Positions 35,616-43,202 are shown, counted from the first letter of the stretch. The stretch: DNA of 53,514 nt from Kordia sp. (GCA_002733415.1 NVVR01000021.1:1153-54666); one strand, 5' to 3'. Translations and numbers: made by a program. The notes: generated from the sequence alone by a model not told the origin.

Positions 35616-36194
35616 TTGGCTACAGTAAAGTTAAAATTAAAATCGACACAAACACTAATTGATGGTTCACATCCTATAATCATTCAAATTTTAAAAGATC
35701 AAAAAAAAGCAATTGTATCTCTAGGTATTAGGTGTACCCCTGAAGAGTGGAGTACTAAATTAAATCTACCTAAAAACCGTAGACTAGCCATAATTTGTCA
35801 GAAAAAGCTATTGGAAATGGAAGAGCTTTTGTATGAGGGAATTGATAATGGTTGGACTGCTAAAAAAATAGTTGCAGTTTATACTGGTAAGGACACAAAG
35901 GAGCTAATGTTTTTTGCATGTCACAAAATCATTGATTTTGAAGATAAAATAGGAATTTCAACTAATTTATTGGACGATACTAAAATCAGAAAGTTTAAAG
36001 GTTTTTTGAATGATAAAGACATATCGTTTAACGAAATTACTTTTGATCTCTTAAAAAAATATAAAAAATCCTTAGAAATTGAGGGGCTAAAATCCGCAAC
36101 ACGTTATTTATCTATTGTTAGGCAAGTGTATAATTATGCTATTGAAAATGACGATTATGTACCAAAAAAGAACCCATTTAAAAGCGCATTATAA
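35616..36194 (+). pseudogene. Truncated tyrosine recombinase (N-terminal part only)
   Basis: The 192-aa frame starts at TTG (ATVKLKLKS). It carries an arm-type DNA-binding domain (about 1-80, GIRCTPEEWSTKLNLPKNRR) and a SAM-like core-binding domain (about 95-185) that ends in NPFKSAL just where the catalytic domain should begin. No Arg, His or Tyr catalytic box follows in any nearby frame. The TTG start could mean the ATG was also lost. It lies directly after recR at the border of the accessory array and is probably a relic of an integrated element. An expressed DNA-binding fragment cannot be excluded. Confidence 0.75.
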
Positions 36195-36209
36195 TTAATG
36201 CGTTTTTTT
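36179..36209 (+). terminator. Terminator after the truncated recombinase
   Basis: The stem GCATTA/TAATGC (CGCATTA/TAATGCG) is followed by an eight-base T-run and overlaps the stop codon. A similar word, CACTAATGCGCTTTTTT, precedes the small repeated gene at 40485. Confidence 0.65.
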
Positions 36210-36223
36210 TGTATCATAAACCT

Positions 36224-36300
36224 GTGAAAAGTTAACTTCTAAGGAGGTACAGATTAGTAAGGCGATGTTTTTTTTTAATGTTGTCAAAGTAATTTTAAAG
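36224..36300 (+). pseudogene. Decayed third copy of the small repeated gene
   Basis: AACCTGTGAAAAGTTAACTT and GGAGGTACAGATTAGTAAGG align with the start of the 42-codon gene at 37258 (AACCTTATGAAAAATAAAG, GGTGGTGGAGAATAGTAAAG). The start codon is lost and in-frame stops are present. It sits downstream of a terminator, as the intact copies do. Confidence 0.45.
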
Positions 36301-36338
36301 CACTAGTATTGCCGTTCATTAATAAAAAAAAACTACTT

Positions 36339-37148
36339 ATGAAAAAACTATTTGCATTTCTATTTATCGGGTTTATTATCAATTCTTGCAGTGAGAGTAA
36401 CCCTTTTTCTGATGATGTTTCCGAGCCTATTGATGCTCCCTATGTTAGGTCTTACACAACTTATACTTCTCAGAATTCTGTAACGATTAATGGTTTTGTT
36501 GACAACATTAATAATGCTTATTCTGGTTCACAGACTTATACCGTAGGTTTTAAATTTAGATCCGGAGATGAATTTGATTCAAGTAATGATATAATAATTG
36601 AACTTCCTGGGAGTGCCGGATATTATTCAAATCAAAGAACTTTTAGTACTGACATTAGCTCTTTAGAACCAAATACAACTTATTATTACACATGCTACAC
36701 AATGAACGGTTATAAAGTAGAAGAAGATTGGGAATCATTCACTACTTCTGAGATCGCTTGTACTTACACGCAAATTAATTCATATAATGTATCTGGAACA
36801 TCATATAATGCTAACGTAATCATAGATGATCCTAGTTGTTGTGATAGTGGTAACGTAAGATTTAGATTTGGTACTTGGCCAAATATTTTTGAAATTAATT
36901 TTAATGAATTGAACAACGGATATCCGAATACTGGACAATATTTTGGTGTAGATAGTATGTTTGATACTACTTACATCGAAAGAGAACTTACAAAGTCTAA
37001 TAATCAAGTATTGATTGATAATGGTTCTACTTCAGAAACTGAAATATTTGTTGAAAATGATGGTGTAACAATAACAATTATTTTTTGTGATACGCTTTTA
37101 GGTAATGGAGATGTATTAAACGGAAAAGTTTCTGCTTTGATTCCATAA
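36339..37148 (+). CDS. Lipoprotein with fibronectin-III-like domain, unknown function
   Basis: This ~269-aa protein is chosen from the ATG at 36339, because MKKLFAFLFIGFIINSC is a clean lipoprotein signal with Cys about residue 17; the frame itself is open 10 codons further. The N-terminal half resembles a beta-sandwich with SLEPNTTYYYTCYTMNGYKV, a Bacteroidota Fn3-like pattern. The C-terminal half has paired cysteines (DDPSCCDSG, IIFCDT) and no recognised motif. It is probably surface- or periplasm-exposed. It lies in the degenerate zone between the recombinase relic and the cassette array and ends at a strong terminator. Confidence 0.75.
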   Translation: MKKLFAFLFIGFIINSCSESNPFSDDVSEPIDAPYVRSYTTYTSQNSVTINGFVDNINNAYSGSQTYTVGFKFRSGDEFDSSNDIIIELPGSAGYYSNQRTFSTDISSLEPNTTYYYTCYTMNGYKVEEDWESFTTSEIACTYTQINSYNVSGTSYNANVIIDDPSCCDSGNVRFRFGTWPNIFEINFNELNNGYPNTGQYFGVDSMFDTTYIERELTKSNNQVLIDNGSTSETEIFVENDGVTITIIFCDTLLGNGDVLNGKVSALIP

Positions 37149-37188
37149 ATTAAATTTAAAGAAAAAGATTGTTTAATATTAAATAATC

Positions 37189-37226
37189 AAAAAACCTGAA
37201 CAATAATGTTATTGTTCAGGTTTTTT
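37189..37226. terminator. Strong bidirectional terminator
   Basis: The perfect 18-bp stem AAAAAACCTGAACAATAA/TTATTGTTCAGGTTTTTT has a 2-base loop. It lies between the lipoprotein gene and the small repeated gene. Confidence 0.9.
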
Positions 37227-37257
37227 GATCTACACCTTTTTTTTGTATCTTAACCTT

Positions 37258-37386
37258 ATGAAAAATAAAGTTCCAAGGTGGTGGAGAATAGTAAAGTGGT
37301 GTTTAGACTGCTTATGGAATCATGTGTTATTTCCTGTAGGTCAACTTGAAGATGACTTTATAAAATCATTGAAGAATAGAAAGTAA
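37258..37386 (+). CDS. Small repeated gene, copy 1 (42 aa)
   Basis: ATG to TAA encodes 42 residues: MKNKVPRWWRIVKWCLDCLW then NHVLFPVGQLEDDFIKSLKN and RK. It is Trp-rich and cationic at the start, acidic near the end, and could be a membrane-associated micropeptide. A second copy at 40485-40610 differs at a few codons, several of them silent (for example aag/aaa), which suggests selection for the peptide. Both copies are preceded by TTTTTTGTATCTTAACCTT. This copy ends 5 bp before attC-like site R1. It was too short for routine gene calling, and its function is unknown. Confidence 0.6.
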   Translation: MKNKVPRWWRIVKWCLDCLWNHVLFPVGQLEDDFIKSLKNRK

Positions 37387-37390
37387 TGGT

Positions 37391-37443
37391 TGCTAACGGT
37401 TAATGTAAAAAGTCGTTTTAATGCTTTCTACATATTGTTAGCT
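37391..37443. other. attC-like site R1 (short type)
   Basis: The boxes TGCTAAC (37391-37397) and GTTAGCT (37437-37443) enclose a 53-bp hairpin with arms ATGTA/TACAT and AAAG/CTTT around the apex TCGTTTTAATGC. The same apex occurs in site R6 (45163-45215). It marks the left end of the right-hand array. Confidence 0.75.
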
Positions 37444-37460
37444 GTAGTTTTTCCGTAAGC

Positions 37461-38147
37461 TTAAATTCCATATATCATTAAATTCCAAATGAAATGTATA
37501 ATTATTGCAAAAGCTATACCCGAACGAGTTCTTACATAGCTAAAAATAAATGCCATAATAAACTGAAATACAGTTGTTGGTAAGTAGCTTAAACTCAAAT
37601 CCACTGAATTAAAAAAGTGCACGAAAGCAAATAAAAAAGCACTTGTGTAAACTATAGATTTGAAGTGTTTCTCCCAAAAACGATTAAATATTTGCGTATT
37701 TGTTTTTGCTATTAGAAAGAAAATTGGAAATAAAACTAATATCAAAATGCAAACTTCTTTAAAACCTTCAGGTTCAAACATCATATTACGAAAGACTATT
37801 TTTTTAAAGTATAATGCTATAATTCCAGTAGTTGAAATAGAAAACAATAATGGATTGAATTTCGTTAAAAAACCTCGAAATGAAAATTCTTCATAAACAG
37901 CTATTAGAGTGTATAAAATGACTGGATGATATAACTTCAAAACGTTTTGATGAAGTGATTTTGGTGAATCATCCAAAAGTGCTGTGTATATAGTATAAAT
38001 TATGATAGTAGGAATAAATAATAATACAAATAGGATTAGTGAATTAAATGTCAAAAATAGTTTTGAAAGAACACTATCTTTATTAGTTAAGTAATCGGGG
38101 GTTTTAAGAAAAGAGAAGAAATTTATCCAATCATTTATAATTTTCAT
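37461..38147 (-). CDS. CPBP-type intramembrane metalloprotease-like protein
   Basis: This ~228-aa multi-pass membrane protein has the CPBP/Abi catalytic signatures: EEFSFRGF (EExxxR), then FAFVHF and a C-terminal HFIWN. The family includes Rce1-type CAAX proteases and bacteriocin-immunity or maturation proteins. The substrate is unknown. ATG 38147 is chosen over a TTG 10 codons upstream. It occupies a complete cassette. The block starts GTTAGCTGTAG and ends AGATTAGAACTAAC, with only partial complementarity, so exchange with another cassette is possible. Confidence 0.8.
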   Translation of the reverse strand: MKIINDWINFFSFLKTPDYLTNKDSVLSKLFLTFNSLILFVLLFIPTIIIYTIYTALLDDSPKSLHQNVLKLYHPVILYTLIAVYEEFSFRGFLTKFNPLLFSISTTGIIALYFKKIVFRNMMFEPEGFKEVCILILVLFPIFFLIAKTNTQIFNRFWEKHFKSIVYTSAFLFAFVHFFNSVDLSLSYLPTTVFQFIMAFIFSYVRTRSGIAFAIIIHFIWNLMIYGI

Positions 38148-38244
38148 AATTGATGTATTAAAAGAATATAGCTTCAATTTTGTTAGCTTTCAAATGTAAA
38201 AGGATGTAAATTTTCACAATGCTTGCTCGGGGTAGTCAGATTAG

Positions 38245-38485
38245 AACTAACGTTAGCTATGAATAGTACAGGGCAGAAAATCAGCAAATTTTAGTGTCGG
38301 CACAGGCCATAAGCTTTTAGATTTAGTTTTTAATTTTGTCGTTTTATAAAAGCCAATTTTCAAATCATGAACACCTCTAAACTAAATATAAAGGAGGTGA
38401 GTAAATTAAAAGATTCGGCGATAATGTAAATATACACTTCGGGTTAAACACCAAAATCCGTATTGTTTTATAGGTGTTGTTATCA
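38245..38485. other. attC-like site R2 (long type with 45-bp insertion)
   Basis: The boxes AACTAAC (38245-38251) and GTTATCA (38479-38485) bound the same long element as L1, L2 and R9. The right part carries an extra ~45 bp containing the hairpin CACCTC/GAGGTG (AACACCTC...GGAGGTGAG). The core palindrome is partly decayed (AAAATCAGCAAATTTT). Confidence 0.75.
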
Positions 38486-38494
38486 CACGTTTTT

Positions 38495-38983
38495 TTATTC
38501 CGAAATGAGAATCCCATTTTCCATTTCGGTATCATTCGGTCTTTCAAACCAACTTTCCATGAACTCAAAGTTTTCTTTAGTAACTTCAAATTCAAAAGTT
38601 TCTCCTTTTTCGTTATTTCTTTTCATAACTCTTTTGAAACGAGTTTCTTTTGATATGTCCAAAAAATGAGTTGTTAATTCGAACCCATGAGAATCTGCAT
38701 ACGCTCTGAATTTTTTACGGTGTTCAAATTTAGAAAGGCCCAAATCCAAAATAGAATCTGTCTTTGAGTTTTCTAATTGTTCGATTAAATTCACCATTAT
38801 CGATTCAGCTCTACCAATTCTCTCAAGAAACCACTCAAGACCGTCTGTTGGTTTTTTGTCAGCAAGGAATAGTGTATTGTTCCACTTATCAATTGAAAAT
38901 ACTATTCCATTAGTTTCTTTTTTTAACTCGTTTGAGTAAGTTGTTTTTCCAGAACCAGTATTTCCTACTATTAAGTGAATCAT
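38495..38983 (-). CDS. P-loop kinase/AAA_33-type ATP-binding protein
   Basis: This 162-aa single-domain protein starts with a Walker A (LIVGNTGSGKTTYSNEL). The Walker B-like strand is DSILDLGLSKFEHR, and a lid-like region with THFLDISKETRFKRVMKRN follows. It belongs to the predicted-kinase group that includes zeta-toxin-like and chloramphenicol phosphotransferase-like enzymes. The substrate is unknown, with no antitoxin beside it. It fills a cassette between R2 and R3. Confidence 0.82.
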   Translation of the reverse strand: MIHLIVGNTGSGKTTYSNELKKETNGIVFSIDKWNNTLFLADKKPTDGLEWFLERIGRAESIMVNLIEQLENSKTDSILDLGLSKFEHRKKFRAYADSHGFELTTHFLDISKETRFKRVMKRNNEKGETFEFEVTKENFEFMESWFERPNDTEMENGILISE

Positions 38984-38997
38984 TCTTTTTCAATGTT

Positions 38998-39127
38998 TAC
39001 CAACGTCTTGTATATGAGTAGTTACGTGATTTAGCACTTAACTTTGCAAGTGCAAACCAAACTGAAAACCCAAGAGGGTTTTCAGGAGTAGGCGAGGACA
39101 AGCAATTACTTATAGCCATTGTTGTGG
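38998..39127. other. attC-like site R3 (130 bp)
   Basis: The boxes TACCAAC (38998-39004) and GTTGTGG (39121-39127) bound arms TATATGAGTAGTTAC and GCAATTACTTATA, complementary with extra bases. Inner hairpins CACTT..AAGTG and AAAACCC/GGGTTTT lie between. It differs in sequence from the long type but has the same layout. Confidence 0.7.
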
Positions 39128-39167
39128 CTAGTTTTTTAATATTTTGATTGTCGGTTTTATATATTAT

Positions 39168-39644
39168 TTATAAGGGCTCAGAATTACTAAGCATTTCAAG
39201 GAATTTCTTTTTTTCAATCTTTCCCACAACGAAATCAAGTACTTTTCCTTGTGAATCAACAATAATCGTTGTAGGTGTTGTACCTATCTTATAATACTTT
39301 ACTAGCTCCTTGGTACTGTGGTTGTCAATATCAATCATTACTGGTGTAACTTGAGAGTTGACGATCTTTTCGACTTCGTTGTCTGCAAAAACTTCACGTT
39401 TCATAATTTGGCAAGGTGAACACCATTTACCTGTGAAAAAAAGAAGCGTGTTCTTGTTGGAGTTTTTAGGAAGCTCTTGAACAGATGTAATGTTGTTGAC
39501 CCATTTAATATCATTAGAAGGAGTATAAAATGAATACCAAGCATAAGCAAGAGATACTACAAGAAAAGTGAGCCAGAACCATCGCCAAAATGGATGAGAC
39601 TTATTTTTGGCAAATTTTTGGGAGGAATCATCTAGTTTTTTCAT
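39168..39644 (-). CDS. Membrane-anchored thioredoxin-like protein
   Basis: This 158-aa protein has one N-terminal membrane segment (about 20-40, FWLTFLVVSLAYAW) and a periplasmic thioredoxin domain with the redox motif WCSPC (Cys75, Cys78). The cis-Pro loop is GTTPTTIIVDSQG. It probably reduces or isomerises disulfides outside the cytoplasm. It is cassette cargo. The block begins GTTGTGGCT and ends AAGCCCAAC, nearly complementary apart from one base. The family is real but the client is unknown. Confidence 0.88.
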   Translation of the reverse strand: MKKLDDSSQKFAKNKSHPFWRWFWLTFLVVSLAYAWYSFYTPSNDIKWVNNITSVQELPKNSNKNTLLFFTGKWCSPCQIMKREVFADNEVEKIVNSQVTPVMIDIDNHSTKELVKYYKIGTTPTTIIVDSQGKVLDFVVGKIEKKKFLEMLSNSEPL

Positions 39645-39721
39645 GCGAGTTATAAGTTTTTGTTTTTCGTTTCAATATTTACTAAGTGTAGTTTTACTTA
39701 CACTATTGTTGTTTTAATTAA

Positions 39722-39789
39722 GCCCAACGTTTCTTGTATGGCGCGTTTGCATCCCGAAGGGTGCATATGCAATATACAAATTGTTGTGT
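39722..39789. other. attC-like site R4 (68 bp)
   Basis: The boxes GCCCAAC (39722-39728) and GTTGTGT (39783-39789) bound a hairpin: the CTTGTAT/ATACAA outer arms and the inner GCATCCCGAAGGGTGCATA, with the perfect GCATCCC/GGGTGC stem. This compact fold is close to a classical 60-base attC site. Confidence 0.8.
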
Positions 39790-39794
39790 GCAGT

Positions 39795-40277
39795 TTATTT
39801 AACCTCATTTATTAAAATACCTCCATTTTCAGACTTATCTACAATGATAGCTATATTTGGTAAAGTAGTATAAGTTTGTTTTTCGCCTGTTTTATACTTG
39901 TATGTAAAAACAATTTCTCCTTTCGCATTTTTTTGCAAACTTTCAGGCTCTATGGTTGTACTTGAATCAGTATCAGGTTTTAAGACGGCAATCACATATT
40001 GCTTTGAGAAATCTATTTTAGTAGGCTTTCCGTTTTTTCCCATAGTGGTTGCCATTCCAAAAATTTTGTTGAATTTTTTTTCTGTTTCAATTTTAGGATT
40101 ATCTAATTGTTTGATTGAGTTATTCACAAAGTAATTTTTTGCAACAACAAATGGTATATCTATGGATACTGAACTAACTTCAGTTTTGTTAATAGGGCTT
40201 GTCTTGTTTCTCTTATCTTGACAAGATACGAGGGCTAGAGTAGTCACAGCTACTATACTGATAAAAAAAAATCTCAT
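39795..40277 (-). CDS. Lipoprotein of unknown function (Bacteroidota family)
   Basis: This 160-aa protein has a lipobox signal (VAVTTLALVSC, Cys19). The mature domain carries IDIPFVVAKNYFVNNSIKQL and KIFGMATTMGKNGKPTKIDF, a pattern I associate with an uncharacterised family of small Bacteroidota lipoproteins. It is probably envelope-located. It is the cargo following attC-like site R4. The expected matching end of the cassette is not seen, because a hairpin and other genes interrupt the array. Confidence 0.78.
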   Translation of the reverse strand: MRFFFISIVAVTTLALVSCQDKRNKTSPINKTEVSSVSIDIPFVVAKNYFVNNSIKQLDNPKIETEKKFNKIFGMATTMGKNGKPTKIDFSKQYVIAVLKPDTDSSTTIEPESLQKNAKGEIVFTYKYKTGEKQTYTTLPNIAIIVDKSENGGILINEVK

Positions 40278-40318
40278 AATTATACAGGTTTACATTATTT
40301 TATAGTTCAGTTTTAAAA

Positions 40319-40368
40319 TGGCATACGATAGAAATAAACACAATTTTGTTTATTTCTATCGTATGCCA
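40319..40368. repeat. Perfect 22-bp inverted repeat (loop 6)
   Basis: TGGCATACGATAGAAATAAA continues to ACA and is exactly mirrored after the loop CAATTT. No T-run follows, so it is a poor terminator. A smaller relative (ATAAACAC-AATG-GTGTTTAT) ends the left array at 1938-1963. Both sit where a normal attC-like right end is missing. Confidence 0.7.
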
Positions 40369-40484
40369 AATATACCAAGTTTCAACCTTTTAAAAAACAC
40401 TATAATCAGGTATATTCATATCACTAATTATAGTGATAAAAAAAACACATTATCACTAATGCGCTTTTTTTGTATCTTAACCTT

Positions 40485-40610
40485 ATGAAAAATAAAGTTC
40501 CAAGGTGGTGGAGAATAGTAAGGTGGTGTTTAAACTGCTTATGGCATCATGTTCTCTTTCCTATAGGTCAAATTGAAGATGACTTTATAAAATCATTGAA
40601 AAATAAGTAA
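40485..40610 (+). CDS. Small repeated gene, copy 2 (41 aa)
   Basis: It encodes MKNKVPRWWRIVRWCLNCLW then HHVLFPIGQIEDDFIKSLKN and K. Compared with copy 1 at 37258, most differences are conservative (Lys/Arg, Asp/Asn, Val/Ile, Leu/Ile). The upstream 19 bases (TTTTTTGTATCTTAACCTT) are the same. Its last 43 bases overlap antisense with the end of the hypothetical gene at 40568-41245. It is likely part of a mobile or repeated module. Confidence 0.6.
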   Translation: MKNKVPRWWRIVRWCLNCLWHHVLFPIGQIEDDFIKSLKNK

Positions 40611-41245
40611 TGTTTTGATGTCTTACTACTCCTTTTTTGATCTGTTACAGTTTCTATCTTTAATTTTAATTTAGAAATCATTTTTTCAAGATGAACTAAG
40701 TTTGCATTATAGACCTTTAATTTTGATATAATAAATGAACACCTATTATAATGTGCTTCATTATCTTTAAAAGAGCATTTGGTTTTGTCGGAGTCATTAA
40801 TATGATCACTGGTATCAACTATAAATTTATTCCAAGTGATATAAGGAGTTCTATGTTCAATCCCATCTATAAATGATATTATATCAATAAAGTCAGTAAA
40901 TTTATCTTCATAAATGTACCTTATTTCTTCAATAGGAAAGCTATTTAAAATCTTAGAATTTAAAGAAGGATAAGTACTTAAAGAAAGCCCTATAGAATTA
41001 TAGGTTTTAACGTTATCTCTAACAATAATTATTTCTTTCTCTATTTCTGAAAGCTGTATTAATACGATTTCTAATAAGAAAGAACTAATAACTTTTTTTA
41101 TCTTAAGTCGTTTATTAATTCTAATTTTCCATTGTATTAAAACAGAAATTGAAGCACCAATTAAACCTCCAGAGATTATTTTAATAATGTCATTTTTAAT
41201 TAATGCTAAAAAAGATTCATGTATAGATATTAATATTTCTTCCAT
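40568..41245 (-). CDS. Hypothetical protein with N-terminal membrane segment
   Basis: This 225-aa protein has one probable membrane helix near residues 22-40 (IISGGLIGASISVLIQW). A helical, charged cytosolic region follows and may be coiled (RLKIKKVISSFLLEIVLIQL, LVHLEKMISKLKLKIETV). I recognise no family. It is co-oriented with the regulator gene 23 bp upstream, so they may form an operon. Its 3' end overlaps the small repeated gene on the other strand. Confidence 0.6.
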   Translation of the reverse strand: MEEILISIHESFLALIKNDIIKIISGGLIGASISVLIQWKIRINKRLKIKKVISSFLLEIVLIQLSEIEKEIIIVRDNVKTYNSIGLSLSTYPSLNSKILNSFPIEEIRYIYEDKFTDFIDIISFIDGIEHRTPYITWNKFIVDTSDHINDSDKTKCSFKDNEAHYNRCSFIISKLKVYNANLVHLEKMISKLKLKIETVTDQKRSSKTSKHYLFFNDFIKSSSI

Positions 41246-41268
41246 TTTTAATTTATTAAATAGAAATA

Positions 41269-41697
41269 CTACTTCTCTTTCAACAATTCCAAGGCCCTTT
41301 TAGTGGCCAAGTTTTCAATTAGTGCTTTAAATACAGGTTCCTCCATCATGGTATCTAATTTCAGGTGCGAATAAAAAGCAATATCTCTTGTACTTATGTT
41401 GGCAAACTTTGCAACCAGGTCTTTTTCTAAATCACCTGTTGGTGCTATTGGTTGTTGTTGGTTACTGTTGGTTAAAAGCATTTCTCCCTTACCCATAAGT
41501 AACCAGTAAGGATTAATTTCCTTATAAGTAAGTAAAATTTCCGCTACTGCCTTAGAGTTAAGGTCGCTTTCTTTTGATTTACCAGTAAAATCACTGTACT
41601 TTAAACCTACTTCTGCGAAAAACATTTGTTTGCTATTGATTTGTGTTTCAGCGAATTGCAGGATTCTTTCTTTTATGTTGGAATAAATTTTACTCAT
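41269..41697 (-). CDS. Phage-repressor-like DNA-binding protein (XRE type)
   Basis: This 142-aa protein has an N-terminal helix-turn-helix-like region (NIKERILQFAETQINSKQMF). The Bacteroidota repressor signature follows, in which a motif of the INPxWLLxGxGEM type appears as INPYWLLMGKGEMLL. The C-terminus is helical (VFKALIENLATKRALELLKE). It is divergent from a 27-codon relic at 41771, and together they resemble a phage or island lysogeny-type switch. An inverted repeat (41725-41741) in the shared upstream region is a candidate operator. Confidence 0.8.
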   Translation of the reverse strand: MSKIYSNIKERILQFAETQINSKQMFFAEVGLKYSDFTGKSKESDLNSKAVAEILLTYKEINPYWLLMGKGEMLLTNSNQQQPIAPTGDLEKDLVAKFANISTRDIAFYSHLKLDTMMEEPVFKALIENLATKRALELLKEK

Positions 41698-41724
41698 TTT
41701 CTTGTTGGTTAGAATAAATTTATC

Positions 41725-41741
41725 TTACACTTGTCTTGTAA
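41725..41741. promoter_or_regulatory. Candidate operator between divergent regulator genes
   Basis: TTACA and TGTAA are separated by 7 bases, 28 bp upstream of the repressor start. It is placed where an autoregulatory site would be. It is short, so chance occurrence is possible. Confidence 0.35.
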
Positions 41742-41770
41742 CTAATTTATAACTGCAATATAACCAAATA

Positions 41771-41854
41771 ATGGCAAAAGCATTTACACCTAAACAAAGT
41801 AAGTCAATCAAAAATATTTTGGGGGATGGTTATGGAACTAAAATATATATCTAA
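41771..41854 (+). pseudogene. Truncated small DNA-binding-type gene (27 codons)
   Basis: ATG to TAA encodes MAKAFTPKQSKSIKNILGDG then YGTKIYI. The start looks like the N-terminus of short phage/island regulators that normally continue for another ~50 residues. Here it stops 17 bp before the IS3-type element. The truncation probably reflects decay around the insertion. Confidence 0.45.
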
Positions 41855-41871
41855 CTCTATAATCACAAGGC

Positions 41872-43102
41872 TGTCTAGTCCTAAAATACGGCTACAGGTT
41901 ATACTCGTTAATTTTGACTAAACTGATACACCATATTAGGAGTTTTGTAATCCAAAGATAAATGTAATCTTTCATTATTATAAAGTTTTATTGCGCTTTT
42001 CACAGCTTTTTGAGAATGCTCTTTGCTATAAAATGTTTGATCGAGATAAAACTCATCTTTTAATATTCCGTTAACTCTTTCTGCAATGGCGTTTACATAA
42101 CAATGATTTCCTTCTGTCATGCTGATTTTGATATTCCTTCTAATCAGTTCACCAGTGTATTGATGACTACAATATTGAACACCTCTGTATGAATGATGGA
42201 TAAGTTCCGATACTTCAGCTTTGTATAAAGTCTTTTTTAAGGCTCTCAGAGAACCTAAAAGTTCTAAACTGTCACTGATGTCATAACCTATAATTTTACG
42301 AGAGAAAACATCTGTAACTAAAGCCAAATAACAAAATCCATTTACGGTTCTAATATAAGTTATATCTGTTGCCCAAACTTGATTGATTTTTATTGGTGTA
42401 AAGTCTTTAATCAGATTATTATATTTATGAAAATGATGATAAGAATTAGTTGTTCTACACGATGCTTTTTTAGGTTTAACGAGCATATTTTCGGCTCTTA
42501 GGATATTGAATAATCTATCTCTTCCTGCTTTTATACTGGCTCGTTCAAAGTCACGTTGTAAATAATGGTGTAATTTACGACAACCAGTTCTGGGTAAAGT
42601 TTTACGTCTTAAACGAACCAATTCAATTACTTTCTTGCTCTTCCTTAATTTCATAACGTCTTACTATATTTATAATAAGCATCACGTTTTAAGTCAAATA
42701 AAGCACATATTTCAGATAGACTTTCGCTTCTTACTTTCTTTACTATATTAACTGTTTTCATTAGGACTTGATGTTTAAGTTTTTTTTTAACTCTTCTACA
42801 TTTTTATATCCTAAATTTTCAGAAGTAACTTCTAAATAATTATCTGTAACTAACTTATCTAAATCCTTTTTGATTAGTAGGTTTTTAAGTTGTCATTAAG
42901 TCTTTACGGTCATACTTTTTTATCCATTCATTTATAGTACTTGGATTCATCCCGTAAATTTTAGCCAATTTACTCTTTGTGTAGTTGCCGTGGCTGAGTT
43001 CTGTTAATACTTTGAGTTTAAAACTCTCGCTATAACGTCTAATAATCTTGTTATTGTGATACATATACTTGGTTTTGTGTATACATATTTCAGGACGGGA
43101 CA
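41872..43102 (-). mobile_element. Defective IS3-family insertion sequence
   Basis: The ends are imperfect inverted repeats: TGTCTAGTCCTAAAATACGG at 41872 on, against TGTCCCGTCCTGAAATATG read inward from 43102 on the minus strand, about 15 of 19 matching. Inside are a broken orfA and an orfB with a mutated active site. The size (~1.23 kb) is normal for IS3. No clear 3-4 bp target duplication is seen (flanks GGC and AAG). Alternatively the ends extend outward to the inverted AATCAC/GTGATT (41861, 43105). Confidence 0.8.
41908..42654 (-). pseudogene. IS3-type transposase OrfB (catalytic residue lost)
   Basis: The 248-aa frame has an N-terminal HTH_21 region (RRKTLPRTGCRKLHHYLQRD) and an rve-type integrase core. 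The first Asp is in VWATDITYIRTVNG and the Glu in NAIAERVNGILKDEF, but the second Asp is replaced: HHSYRGVQYCS instead of HHSDRG (codon TAT for GAT). OrfB normally continues from OrfA by frameshift. Here OrfA ends early, so the transposase is very probably inactive. Confidence 0.82.
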
Positions 43103-43103
43103 A
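42885..43103 (-). pseudogene. IS3-type OrfA fragment
   Basis: The 72-aa frame contains the helix-turn-helix of IS3 OrfA (RRYSESFKLKVLTELSHGNY, KLAKIYGMNPSTINEWIKKY). The following ~230 bp to orfB no longer encode a continuous leucine zipper, and stops occur in all frames. It starts at or just inside the inverted repeat. Confidence 0.72.
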
Positions 43104-43109
43104 AGTGAT

Positions 43110-43202
43110 TTGTAACGGTTTGTATAAGCATAGTAGCGGAATTTAAATATCAAATATTTCGGACTAGCACTAAACAACTATTACGTTTATACTGTGTTAT
43201 GC
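43110..43202. other. attC-like site R5 (93 bp)
   Basis: The boxes TTGTAAC (43110-43116) and GTTATGC (43196-43202) bound arms GTATAA and TTATAC with an inner AATTT/AAATATT region. It opens the three-gene HTTM cassette: the following block begins GTTATGCTT and ends AAGCATAAT. It is separated from the IS3 end by only 7 bp. Confidence 0.7.

Noticed and set aside
38377..38595. A 72-codon minus-strand frame across site R2
   Set aside because: It is made of repeat DNA and the end of the kinase gene in another frame, with no start context or family.
40390..40470. Terminator upstream of small gene copy 2
   Set aside because: TATCACTA/TAGTGATA is followed by A rather than T on the plus strand, and the later CATTA/TAATG stem is too short to call.
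39784..43116. Treating everything between sites R4 and R5 as one cassette
   Set aside because: The opening GTTGTGTGC has no matching GCACACAAC end, and the region contains a hairpin, a repressor pair and an IS, so it is a composite of insertions.
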